From JANNGZ01 sp031404155 (GTDB lineage: Bacteria > Pseudomonadota > Gammaproteobacteria > Burkholderiales > Burkholderiaceae_C): DNA of 8,078 nucleotides. A program made the position numbers and the translations under genes. How positions within the stretch are numbered: the stretch's first letter is position 1; every line of letters starts with the position of its first letter. A model generated the notes under the pieces. The model was not told where the DNA came from. It was given only the letters and a program-made list of their open reading frames with translations, and searched no databases. The stretch is from contig JANNGZ010000117.1 in the NCBI GenBank assembly GCA_031404155.1, positions 1 to 8,078 on the forward strand, given 5' to 3'. Positions 1-7,472 of this stretch are shown here, in pieces.

Positions 1-1236
1 GCAGTACAGCGTCGAGCGCGAATCGCGCGGGTCGCTGGTGGTGAAGCCGATCTGGTTGTTGATGACGATGTGCACCGTGCCGCCGGTGTAGTAGCCGCGG
101 GTCTGCGCCAGCGCCAGCGTCTCCATCACCACGCCCTGGCCGGCGAAGGCGGCGTCGCCATGCACCAGCACCGGCAGCACCTGGTGGCCGTCGTCGTCGC
201 CACGGCGCTCCTGCCGCGCCTTGACGCTGCCCTCGACCACGGGGTTCACGATCTCCAGGTGCGAGGGGTTGAACGAGAGCGACAGGTGCACCGGCCCGCC
301 CGGCGTGGTCACGTCGCTGGAGAATCCCTGGTGGTACTTCACGTCGCCCGAGGGCAGGTCTTCCTTGGCGGTGTGGTCGAACTCGGCGAAGAGGTCGGCG
401 GGCATCTTGCCCAGCGTGTTCACCAGCACGTTCAGGCGGCCGCGGTGGGCCATGCCGATCACGATCTCCTGCACGCCCTTTTCGCCGGCGCGCTGCACCA
501 GCTCGTCCATCGAGGCGATAAAGCTCTCGCTGCCTTCGAGCGAAAAGCGCTTCTGGCCGACGAACTTGGTGTGCAGGTAGCGCTCCAGGCCCTCGGCCGC
601 GGTCAGCCGATCGAGGATGTGCAGCTTCTTCGCCGCCGCAAACGTGGCTTTGCTGCGGATCGACTCCAGCCGCTCCTGCCACCAGCGCTTTTCGGTCGGG
701 TCGGTGCAGTGCATGTACTCGGCGCCCACCGTGCCGCAGTAGGTTTCGCGCAGCGCCTGCATGATCTGGCGCAGCGTCATCTGCTCGCCGCCGAAGTAGG
801 TGTTGCTGGCGCTGAAGGTGATGTCCATGTCGGACTCACTCAGGTCGTAGAACGCGGGCTCCAGCTCGGGAATCTTGGGCCGCTCGGCGCGTTTCAGCGG
901 GTCCAGGTCGGCCCAGCGCGAGCCGAGGAAGCGGTACGCGGCGATCAGGCTTTGCACGTGCACCTGTTTGCGCGCCACCGCCAGGTCGGCACTGCTCGCC
1001 TTCAGCGCAAAGGCATTGGCCTTGGCCCGCTGCGCGAAGGATTCGACTACGGGCGCATGCGCCACGTCGCGCGCCTCGGAGCCGTCGGCCGCGGGCACAT
1101 GCTGCAGGTTGTCGAAGTAGGTGCGCCAGTTGTCCGGCACCGAGCCCGGGTTGTCGAGGTAGGCCTCGTACAGCTCCTCCACGTAGGGCGCATTGCCCCC
1201 GAACAGGTACGAATTAGACCTGTATTGCTGCATCAT
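1..1236 (-). CDS. sucA: 2-oxoglutarate dehydrogenase E1 component, N-terminal 412 residues (3' end outside window)
   Basis: This is the thiamine-diphosphate-dependent E1 subunit of the cytoplasmic 2-oxoglutarate dehydrogenase complex. It decarboxylates 2-oxoglutarate in the TCA cycle and passes the succinyl group to E2 (SucB). I translated the reverse complement and it is open from the start codon to the window edge. The N-terminus (MMQQYRSNSYLFGGNAPYVE) is the short E1 segment that in this family contacts E2. Conserved E1 blocks follow: GMAHRGRLN at 261-269, HLSLSFNPSHLEIV at 317-330, GDAAFAGQG at 360-368 and NNQIGFTT at 393-400. The last two carry the Asp and Asn that bind Mg-ThDP in this family. 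Family members are about 930-960 residues, so a little under half is present. Two ATGs are adjacent at the start; I chose the first (1236) because AAGGTGA sits 7 nt upstream. In most proteobacteria sucB and lpd follow, and here they would lie beyond the left edge. The gene diverges from the binding-protein gene. Confidence 0.97.
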   Translation of the reverse strand, partial: MMQQYRSNSYLFGGNAPYVEELYEAYLDNPGSVPDNWRTYFDNLQHVPAADGSEARDVAHAPVVESFAQRAKANAFALKASSADLAVARKQVHVQSLIAAYRFLGSRWADLDPLKRAERPKIPELEPAFYDLSESDMDITFSASNTYFGGEQMTLRQIMQALRETYCGTVGAEYMHCTDPTEKRWWQERLESIRSKATFAAAKKLHILDRLTAAEGLERYLHTKFVGQKRFSLEGSESFIASMDELVQRAGEKGVQEIVIGMAHRGRLNVLVNTLGKMPADLFAEFDHTAKEDLPSGDVKYHQGFSSDVTTPGGPVHLSLSFNPSHLEIVNPVVEGSVKARQERRGDDDGHQVLPVLVHGDAAFAGQGVVMETLALAQTRGYYTGGTVHIVINNQIGFTTSDPRDSRSTLYC

Positions 1237-1256
1237 CTTTCGCTCACCTTTCGCTC
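1237..1256 (-). repeat. 9-bp tandem repeat spanning the sucA ribosome binding site
   Basis: On the sucA strand GAGCGAAAG occurs twice, separated by GT, directly before the start codon (plus-strand CTTTCGCTC at 1237-1245 and 1248-1256). The period is 11 bp. The Shine-Dalgarno-like AAGGTGA (1244-1250) is formed across the junction of the two copies, 7 nt from the ATG. The repeat is exact and directly visible; any regulatory role is inference. Confidence 0.85.
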
Positions 1257-1263
1257 CGGGTCT

Positions 1264-1305
1264 GCCGGGGCTTCGAGGGGTTGAACAACCTTCCGCGACC
1301 CCGGC
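1264..1305 (-). promoter_or_regulatory. Interrupted palindrome in the sucA leader
   Basis: The outer arms GCCGGGG (1264-1270) and CCCCGGC (1299-1305) are exact reverse complements. The centre, 1279-1290, is GGTTGAACAACC, itself palindromic around the AA. Both share the same axis at 1284/1285. The 8-nt segments between them pair partly, with two Watson-Crick pairs and three G-T pairs. The element ends 27 nt before the sucA start. It could be a hairpin in the mRNA leader or a binding site for a dimeric regulator; no T-run follows it toward sucA, so it is not a standard terminator. Confidence 0.6.
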
Positions 1306-1349
1306 TTCACCGGTTGGCGGACTAGCGACCCGCCTTGCCAAAAACCGGG

Positions 1350-1413
1350 AGCACCGGCAGCAAGGGGACGGGAAGGACCCATGTCTGAAGGGCGCGACTT
1401 TAGCACCGGCAGC
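1350..1413. repeat. 12-bp direct repeat, copies 52 bp apart
   Basis: AGCACCGGCAGC occurs exactly at 1350-1361 and again at 1402-1413. The start-to-start distance of 52 bp is close to five turns of B-DNA, so the copies would lie on the same DNA face. An exact 12-mer repeat in 318 bp is more than I would expect by chance even in GC-rich DNA, but its function is unknown. Confidence 0.6.
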
Positions 1414-1501
1414 CTTGGACGCCCGTGACAGCGCCGCCCAGGCCCCGCGCAAGTTTCAAGCGCCAGGATCGCGCGATTGCGGGCAAGTCCGATGGTGCGA
1501 C

Positions 1502-1527
1502 GCGCGGAATTTGTGCCAAATCCGCGC
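1502..1527 (+). promoter_or_regulatory. Strong inverted repeat upstream of the binding-protein gene
   Basis: GCGCGGAATTTG (1502-1513) faces CAAATCCGCGC (1517-1527) across a 3-nt TGC centre. The arms are reverse complements over 11 positions, with a single extra A in the left arm. The element lies 15 nt before the GGAGAG ribosome binding site and 27 nt before the ATG. As RNA it would be a stable hairpin with a bulged A; as DNA it is a good shape for a dimeric repressor site. A T-rich stretch (TTTTGTT, 1536-1542) starts only 8 nt after the stem, so a classical terminator is unlikely though attenuation cannot be excluded. Confidence 0.7.
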
Positions 1528-1542
1528 ACCCGAACTTTTGTT

Positions 1543-1548
1543 GGAGAG
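1543..1548 (+). promoter_or_regulatory. Ribosome binding site of the binding-protein gene
   Basis: GGAGAG is 6 nt upstream of the ATG at 1555. It decides the start over the in-frame TTG at 1477, because the protein from 1555 begins with a normal signal peptide whereas the longer form would bury it behind 26 charged residues. Confidence 0.85.
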
Positions 1549-1554
1549 ACCCTC

Positions 1555-3156
1555 ATGAAACTGAAAGCCGCCTTCGGGCAGCTGGCGCACGCGGCCACCC
1601 TTGCCGCCGCGCTTGCCACCGCAATCGCCGCGCCGCTGGCCGCCCAAGCCAACACCCTGCGCTGGGCCGCGCAGAACGACATCCTGACGCTCGACCCGCA
1701 CTCGCAGAACCACGCCACCACCAACGCCATCCTGCAGCACAGCTATGAAGGCCTGACCCGCTACAACGCCAAGTACGAGGTGGAGCCGGCGCTGGCCACC
1801 AAGTGGACCTACATCTCGCCGACGCAGGTGCGTTTCGACCTGCGCAAGAACGTCAAATTCCATGACGGCAGCCCCTTCACCGCCGACGACGTGATCTTCT
1901 CCTTCGGCCGCATCAAGCAGCCGCAGGGCACGATGGCGATCTACGTCACCGGCATCGCCGACATCAAAAAGGTCGACGACCACACGGTGGACTTCATGCT
2001 CAGCGGGCCAAGCCCGATCCTGCTGCGCAACATCGGCGACTTCTTCATCATGAGCAAAGCCTGGGCCGAGAAGCACAAGACCACCAACGTGCAGGACTAC
2101 AAGAACAAGGAGGACAACTTCGCCTCGCGCAACGTCAACGGCACCGGCGGCTACAAGATCACCGGCTGGCTGCCCGACCAGCGCGTGACGATGACGATCA
2201 ACAAGGACTGGTGGGACAAGCCGATGGGCAACGTGACCGAGGTGGTTTACACCCCGATCAAGTCCGACGCCACCCGCGTGGCCGCACTGCTTTCGGGCGA
2301 CGTGGACATGGTCACCGACCTGCCGACCCAGGACGTGGCCCGGCTGCGCGGCGACAGCAAGCTCAACATCGTCGACGGCCATGAGGTGCGCACCATCTTC
2401 ATCGCGCTGGACCAGTTCAACCCCGAACTGAAATACTCCGACGTGAAGGGCAAGAACCCGTTCAAGGACAAGCGCGTGCGCGAGGCGCTGAACGTGGCCA
2501 TCGACCGCGAGGCGATCAAGCGCAGCACGATGCGCGGCCTGTCGCTGCCGGCCGCGATCATGGTGGCGCCGGGCGTGAACGGCCACGCGGCCGACCTCGA
2601 CCAGCCGCTGAAGCCCGACCCCGAAAAGGCGAAGAAGCTGCTCGCCGACGCGGGGTATCCGACTGGCTTCGAGTTCCGTTTGAATTGCCCGAACAACCGC
2701 TACGTGAACGACGAGGAAATCTGCCAGAACCTGGTGTCGATGTGGGCGCGCATCGGCATCAAGGCCACGCTGATGTCCGAGGGCATGGCCACCTTCATCC
2801 AGAAGGTGCAGAACTTCGACACCTCGGCCTACATGCTTGGCTGGGGCGTGGCCACCTACGACGCGCAGTACTCGCTGCAGTCGCTGATCCGCACCCGGAC
2901 CACCGGCGCCGACGGCAACTTCAACTACGGCCGCATCAGCGACCCGGAGGTGGACCGGCTGGTGGACGCGATGAAAACCGAGACCGACGTGGCCAAGCGC
3001 AACGCGATGATCCGCGAGGCCTTGATCCGTACCCGCGACGAGTTCCTCTACGTGCCGCTGCACCACCAGCTGCGGCCGTGGGCGATGAAGAAGAACGTGG
3101 AGACGATCCACGCGTCGGACGACCGGCCGAAGGCGCGCTTCACCTCGGTGAAATAG
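1555..3156 (+). CDS. ABC transporter substrate-binding protein, family 5 (peptide/dipeptide type)
   Basis: This is a periplasmic solute-binding protein of 533 residues, the usual length for the DppA/OppA family. Residues 1-32 form a Sec signal peptide: a Lys-containing N-terminus, a hydrophobic Ala/Leu core and a likely cut after AQA (32), giving a mature start NTLRW. There is no lipobox Cys. Family 5 hallmarks are KFHDGSPFTADDVIFSF at 101-117, NGTGGYKI at 195-202 and REALNVAIDREAIKR at 309-323. Cys378 and Cys390 are the only cysteines of the mature chain and may form a disulfide. E. coli DppA uses an Asp in its GWTGDNGDP segment to bind the peptide amino group; the matching segment here is GWGVATYDAQ (429-438), with Ala433 at that place by my hand alignment. 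The ligand is therefore uncertain. The gene faces the dpp-type operon and is presumably its partner, but it has its own promoter region and could serve another permease. Confidence 0.93.
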   Translation: MKLKAAFGQLAHAATLAAALATAIAAPLAAQANTLRWAAQNDILTLDPHSQNHATTNAILQHSYEGLTRYNAKYEVEPALATKWTYISPTQVRFDLRKNVKFHDGSPFTADDVIFSFGRIKQPQGTMAIYVTGIADIKKVDDHTVDFMLSGPSPILLRNIGDFFIMSKAWAEKHKTTNVQDYKNKEDNFASRNVNGTGGYKITGWLPDQRVTMTINKDWWDKPMGNVTEVVYTPIKSDATRVAALLSGDVDMVTDLPTQDVARLRGDSKLNIVDGHEVRTIFIALDQFNPELKYSDVKGKNPFKDKRVREALNVAIDREAIKRSTMRGLSLPAAIMVAPGVNGHAADLDQPLKPDPEKAKKLLADAGYPTGFEFRLNCPNNRYVNDEEICQNLVSMWARIGIKATLMSEGMATFIQKVQNFDTSAYMLGWGVATYDAQYSLQSLIRTRTTGADGNFNYGRISDPEVDRLVDAMKTETDVAKRNAMIREALIRTRDEFLYVPLHHQLRPWAMKKNVETIHASDDRPKARFTSVK

Positions 3157-3187
3157 GCGCTGCGGACCAAGCGCACCCGAACGCAAA

Positions 3188-3240
3188 CACCCCCATCCCA
3201 ACCTTCCCCCGTCAAGGGGGGGTGAGCCTTCTCGGCTCGG
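3188..3240. terminator. Hairpins between convergent genes; probable bidirectional terminator, repeat-like
   Basis: The 90-bp gap between two convergent stop codons holds a stem of CCCCC (3206-3210) and GGGGG (3216-3220) with loop GTCAA, extended by two T-G pairs. A second stem follows, GAGCC (3224-3228) with GGCTC (3234-3238). Position between converging genes supports termination for both. Neither strand shows a clean T-run after the stems, so the mechanism is uncertain. The preceding CACCCCCATCCCAACC followed by the C/G stem resembles, from memory, short palindromic repeats scattered between genes in Comamonadaceae genomes. Confidence 0.55.
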
Positions 3241-3246
3241 GCGTGC

Positions 3247-4482
3247 CTATCGCAGCGCGTTGAGGCGAACCTCGCCGCCTTGCATCAGCAGCCGGATCCC
3301 CTGTTCGGGCTTTAGCCACATCTCCACGGTCGCGGTGGGATCGCCATCGACGAGCAGCAAATCCGCGGTCGCGCCGGCGGCGATAACGCCGAGCTGCCCT
3401 TCGCGCCGCAGCAGCTTCGCCGCGGTGTGCGTCGCACTTTGCAGGATCTGCGCCGGTGTCTGCGCCGGCAGCCGGAGGCTGAACTCGAGGTTCTGGCTCT
3501 TGTGCATTTCGCCGAGCAGGTCGGTGCCGAAGGCGATCGGGATGCCTTCGGCCTGCGCAATGCGGATCGCCTCGATGCCCTTGTGGCGCACCCGCTCGAG
3601 CTTTTCCAGCATCGCCGGCGACCAGCCGAGCCGCACGCCCTCGTCACCGAGCGCTGCATAGGTGGCGAGCGTGGGCACGAGGAAGGCGCCCTCGGCCTTC
3701 ATCACCTTGGCGCTGGCGCCGTCGAGCAGGTTGCCATGTTCGATCGAGCGCACCCCGCTCTGCACCGCGCGCGTGATGCTGCGCGGCGAGTAGGCGTGCG
3801 CCATCACATACAGGTTGGCGGCCTCGGCCTCTTCGCAGATGGCGACGATTTCGGCCAGCGAGTACTGGGTGCCGTCGATCGGATCGGTGGGGCTGGCCAC
3901 ACCGCCGCCGGCCATGATCTTGATCTGGTTGGCGCCGTTGCGCACCTGCTCGCGCACCGCGCGGCGCACCTCGGCGTCGCCGTCGGCGATCGCGCCGAAG
4001 AGGCCCAGGCCAGCGCAGGTGCAGAACATTTCTTTGGTGCCCTGCGGCCGGATGTCGGCATGGCCGCCGGTCTGGGTCAGCGGCGAGGCCGAAATGAACA
4101 GGCGCGGGCCCTTGAACAAACCGCGTTCCACCGCGGCCTGCAAGCCGAAGTCGGCGCCGGCGGCGTCGCGCACCGTGGTGTAGCCGCGTGCGAGCATGCC
4201 CTCCAGGATGCCCTTGGCCTGCGCGGTGATCAGCGACGGCGGCATCGCCGACATGCGGGTCACGTCATGCGACACCGCGGTCACATGCACATGCGCGTCG
4301 ATCAGCCCCGGCGTCACCACACGCCCGCCGGCGTCGATGACCTGCGCGTCGCCGGTGTTGCGCGGCTCAGGGGTCACCTCGACGATGCGCCCGTCCTCGA
4401 CCACGATGGTCGAACGCGGGCCGAGCGCGGCGCGCACGCTGTCGAACGGGATCGCGTTGGTGATCAGCGTGCGTTGGGTCAT
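3247..4482 (-). CDS. Metal-dependent amidohydrolase, Xaa-Pro dipeptidase-like
   Basis: This 411-residue protein belongs to the amidohydrolase superfamily (imidazolonepropionase/prolidase-like branch). A small beta domain (about 1-58 and 365-411) flanks the TIM barrel. The binuclear metal site is complete: His64 and His66 (HVH), Lys188 in QIKIMAGGGVASPTDP (expected carbamylated bridging Lys), His229, His249 (IEHGN) and Asp321 (GTDL). The KIM-GGGVASPTDP motif, GGH (139-141) and AHAY (228-231) match what I recall of superfamily enzymes shown to hydrolyse L-Xaa-L-Pro dipeptides; I have not checked this by alignment. It lacks a signal peptide and so acts in the cytoplasm. The start has GGGAG 6 nt upstream. 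It follows dppF by 61 nt on the same strand and is probably the last gene of the operon, consistent with cleaving what the transporter brings in. Other amide or lactam substrates are possible. Confidence 0.85.
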   Translation of the reverse strand: MTQRTLITNAIPFDSVRAALGPRSTIVVEDGRIVEVTPEPRNTGDAQVIDAGGRVVTPGLIDAHVHVTAVSHDVTRMSAMPPSLITAQAKGILEGMLARGYTTVRDAAGADFGLQAAVERGLFKGPRLFISASPLTQTGGHADIRPQGTKEMFCTCAGLGLFGAIADGDAEVRRAVREQVRNGANQIKIMAGGGVASPTDPIDGTQYSLAEIVAICEEAEAANLYVMAHAYSPRSITRAVQSGVRSIEHGNLLDGASAKVMKAEGAFLVPTLATYAALGDEGVRLGWSPAMLEKLERVRHKGIEAIRIAQAEGIPIAFGTDLLGEMHKSQNLEFSLRLPAQTPAQILQSATHTAAKLLRREGQLGVIAAGATADLLLVDGDPTATVEMWLKPEQGIRLLMQGGEVRLNALR

Positions 4483-4543
4483 CGTCGGCTCCCGGGTGTG
4501 CGCCGGCTCGCTCGTCGCTGCCGCCGCGATCAGCTCGCTTCGT

Positions 4544-5518
4544 TCAGGAGCGCAGGTGGCAGGCCACCCAGTGCCCGTCGCCGGTCTGCTTCAGCTTTGG
4601 CGCTTCGGTATTGCACAGCGGCTTCTGCGCTATCGGGCAGCGGGTGTGGAAGTGGCAGCCGCTGGGTGGGCGGATCGGGCTCGGCACATCGCCCTGCAAC
4701 ATGATGCGCTTGCGCTTGACCTGCGGGTCGGGAATCGGCACCGCCGACAGCAGCGCCTCGGTGTACGGGTGCAGCGGGTTGAGGTAGAGGTCGTTGGCCT
4801 TGGCGAGTTCGACGATGCGCCCGAGGTACATCACCGCGACGCGGTCGCTGATGTGCTCCACCACCGAGAGGTCGTGCGCAATGAAGATGTAGGTCAGGCT
4901 GAACTTGGCCTGCAGGTCTTCGAGCAGGTTGATCACCTGGGCCTGGATCGACACGTCCAGCGCCGACACCGCCTCGTCGCAAACGATCAGCTTCGGGCTC
5001 ACCGCCAGCGCGCGCGCGATACCGATGCGCTGGCGCTGGCCGCCGGAAAACTCGTGCGGGTAGCGCCGCATATGGTCGGCGGAGAGGCCCACGGTTTCGA
5101 GCAGGTCGACGATGCGGGCCTCGAACTCGGCCTGCGACTTGGTGAGCTTGTGGATGATCAGCGCCTCGCCGATGATCGCGCCCACCGTCATGCGCGGGTT
5201 CAGCGACGCATACGGGTCCTGGAAGATGATTTGCATGTCGCGCGCCATCGCGCGCAGGTCGTCCTTGCCGAGTGCGGTGACGTTCTTGCCCTCGAACCAG
5301 ACCTCGCCCGAGGTCGGCTCGATCAGGCGCAGGATGCAGCGCCCGGTGGTGCTCTTGCCGCAGCCCGACTCGCCCACCACGCCGAGCGTTTCGCCGGCGG
5401 CCAGGTCGAAGCTCACGCCGTCGACCGCATGCACCCGCTCCACCTCGCGTGCGAACAGGCCGCCCTTGACCGGGAAATGTTTGACCAGGTTTTTGACCTG
5501 AAGGAGCGGAGCGGTCAT
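4544..5518 (-). CDS. dppF: Peptide-type ABC transporter ATP-binding protein (DppF-like)
   Basis: One of two cytoplasmic ATPases of the importer, 324 residues. Visible motifs: Walker A GESGCGKST at 49-57, Q-loop Gln100 (FQDP), signature FSGGQRQR at 157-164, Walker B LIVCDE with Asp181/Glu182, D-loop SALD and switch His215. The C-terminal oligopeptide/dipeptide extension has four cysteines, C288, C294, C302 and C320 (spacing 5, 7 and 17), with the usual HPYTEALLSAVP before it. In a related DppD structure such cysteines hold a [4Fe-4S] cluster (recalled). The FPVKGGLF insertion near the N-terminus is typical of the F rather than the D subunit. I chose the ATG 11 nt after the dppD stop, which gives MTAPLLQVKNLVKHFP like relatives. 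An in-frame GTG at 5557 would add 13 residues and overlap dppD. Neither start has a good ribosome binding site, so translation is probably coupled to dppD. Confidence 0.93.
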   Translation of the reverse strand: MTAPLLQVKNLVKHFPVKGGLFAREVERVHAVDGVSFDLAAGETLGVVGESGCGKSTTGRCILRLIEPTSGEVWFEGKNVTALGKDDLRAMARDMQIIFQDPYASLNPRMTVGAIIGEALIIHKLTKSQAEFEARIVDLLETVGLSADHMRRYPHEFSGGQRQRIGIARALAVSPKLIVCDEAVSALDVSIQAQVINLLEDLQAKFSLTYIFIAHDLSVVEHISDRVAVMYLGRIVELAKANDLYLNPLHPYTEALLSAVPIPDPQVKRKRIMLQGDVPSPIRPPSGCHFHTRCPIAQKPLCNTEAPKLKQTGDGHWVACHLRS

Positions 5519-5529
5519 GCGGGCTGTAG

Positions 5530-6510
<981 letters not shown>

Positions 6511-6512
6511 CG

Positions 6513-7442
6513 CTACAGCACCCGCCGTGGGTCGAGCGCATCACGCAGGCCGTCGCCGATGAAGTTGATCGTCAGCACGGTGATGAAGATGGCCAGGCCC
6601 GGGAACATCGCCCAGTGCGCGGCGATGTCCATGTAGTCGCGGCCGTCGTAGAGGATGCGGCCCCAGGTCGGGATGTCGGGCGGGAAACCCAAGCCGAGAA
6701 AACTCAGCGTGCTCTCGGCAATGATCGCCGCGGCGACGTCGATCGTGGCCGCCACGATCACCGGGCCCAGGCTGTTGGGCAGGATGTGGCGCACCACCTG
6801 CCGCGGCACGCTGGCGCCGAGTGCGCGAGCAGCCTCGACGAACTCCTTCTCGCGCAGGCTGAAAAACTGCGCGCGCACCAGCCGCGCCACCGGCATCCAG
6901 CGAAAGCCGCCGATCACCAGCACGATGAGGATGAAGATGCCCGCTTCCAGGCCGAACATCGCCTTCAGCGCATCGCGGAACAGGAAGATCAGCAGCAGCA
7001 GCAACGGCAATTGCGGCAGGCTGAGGAACAGGTCGGTCACCCACATCAGCACCGTGTCGACCCAGCCGCGCGAGATGCCGGCCAGGGCGCCGATCAGCAC
7101 GCCCACGGTGATGGCCGTCAGCATTGCCGCCAGCCCCACCGCGAGCGAGATGCGGCCGCCGTAGAGCATGCGCGCCAGGATGTCGCGCCCCAGGTCGTCG
7201 GTGCCCAGCGGGTGCTTGCCACCGGGGCCGGCGAGGCGGGCCTGGAAGTCGATCTCGTTGATGCCGACCTTGTAGAACAGCGGACCGAGCAGCACCGCGA
7301 TCACCAGCAGGCCGAGCACCCACAGGCTCCAGTAGGCCAGCCGGTGGCGCTTGAAGCGGCGCCACGCTTCACGCCACGGCGAGACGCTGGCGATCGACCT
7401 GCCGAGCTGAGGCTCCAGATGGACGGCCGTGATTTCTTGCAT
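6513..7442 (-). CDS. dppC: Peptide-type ABC transporter permease (DppC-like)
   Basis: This 309-residue inner-membrane permease has the DppC/OppC plan. It starts with a cytoplasmic N-terminal tail (about 1-35) and TM1 (about 37-56). The loop with HPLGTDDLGRDILARMLYGG (77-96), a hallmark of the C-type subunit, precedes the transport domain. Further membrane segments lie at roughly 97-122, 131-157, 167-188, 228-250 and 276-297. The EAA loop that docks on the ATPases is EAARALGASVPRQVVRHILP at 203-222. The C-terminus ends in the typical GDGLRDALDPR. AAGG lies 11 nt before the ATG, and the gene begins 30 nt after dppB. Membrane limits are estimated by eye. Confidence 0.95.
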   Translation of the reverse strand: MQEITAVHLEPQLGRSIASVSPWREAWRRFKRHRLAYWSLWVLGLLVIAVLLGPLFYKVGINEIDFQARLAGPGGKHPLGTDDLGRDILARMLYGGRISLAVGLAAMLTAITVGVLIGALAGISRGWVDTVLMWVTDLFLSLPQLPLLLLLIFLFRDALKAMFGLEAGIFILIVLVIGGFRWMPVARLVRAQFFSLREKEFVEAARALGASVPRQVVRHILPNSLGPVIVAATIDVAAAIIAESTLSFLGLGFPPDIPTWGRILYDGRDYMDIAAHWAMFPGLAIFITVLTINFIGDGLRDALDPRRVL

Positions 7443-7472
7443 TATCTGATGGCCTTGCGCTGGATGGGCTGG

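Larger units (their letters stand above)
1237..1554. other. Divergent intergenic region between sucA and the binding-protein gene
   Basis: This 318-bp stretch must hold the start signals for two divergent transcripts. It contains the sucA-proximal tandem repeat, a 42-bp interrupted palindrome (1264-1305), a GGCGG/CCGCC inverted pair (1316-1320 and 1330-1334), a 12-bp direct repeat (1350-1361 and 1402-1413) and a strong inverted repeat (1502-1527). I looked for paired -35/-10 sigma-70 boxes on both strands and for a -24/-12 sigma-54 element and found none I would call. Open frames crossing it show no recognisable protein and no conserved start context, so I treat it as non-coding. Confidence 0.8.

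Noticed and set aside
70..1284. Long plus-strand open frame opposite sucA
   Set aside because: Its product is rich in His, Arg, Ala and Val with no recognisable domain, as expected for the antisense of a GC-rich gene. The opposite strand encodes an unmistakable SucA.
1477..1510. Possible sigma-70 promoter beginning with TTGCGG at 1477
   Set aside because: No acceptable -10 box lies 16-18 bp downstream; the sequence there is GC-rich.
1508..1523. Sigma-54 promoter suggested by TTTGGCAC on the minus strand
   Set aside because: The -12 TTGC element is missing at the required distance; the match is explained by the inverted repeat.
1477..1554. Extended N-terminus of the binding protein from an upstream TTG
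   Set aside because: It would place 26 charged residues before the signal peptide, cross the inverted repeat at 1502-1527 and ignore the GGAGAG site that fits the ATG at 1555.
1456..3201. Long minus-strand open frame opposite the binding-protein gene
   Set aside because: The translation is low-complexity in His/Val/Gly/Arg without domains, while the plus strand gives a complete binding protein with signal peptide and ribosome binding site.
4483..4543. Gap between dppF and the amidohydrolase as a terminator or second promoter
   Set aside because: I see only a ribosome binding site and a repeated GCGAGC hexamer, with no T-run-bearing hairpin and no paired promoter boxes.
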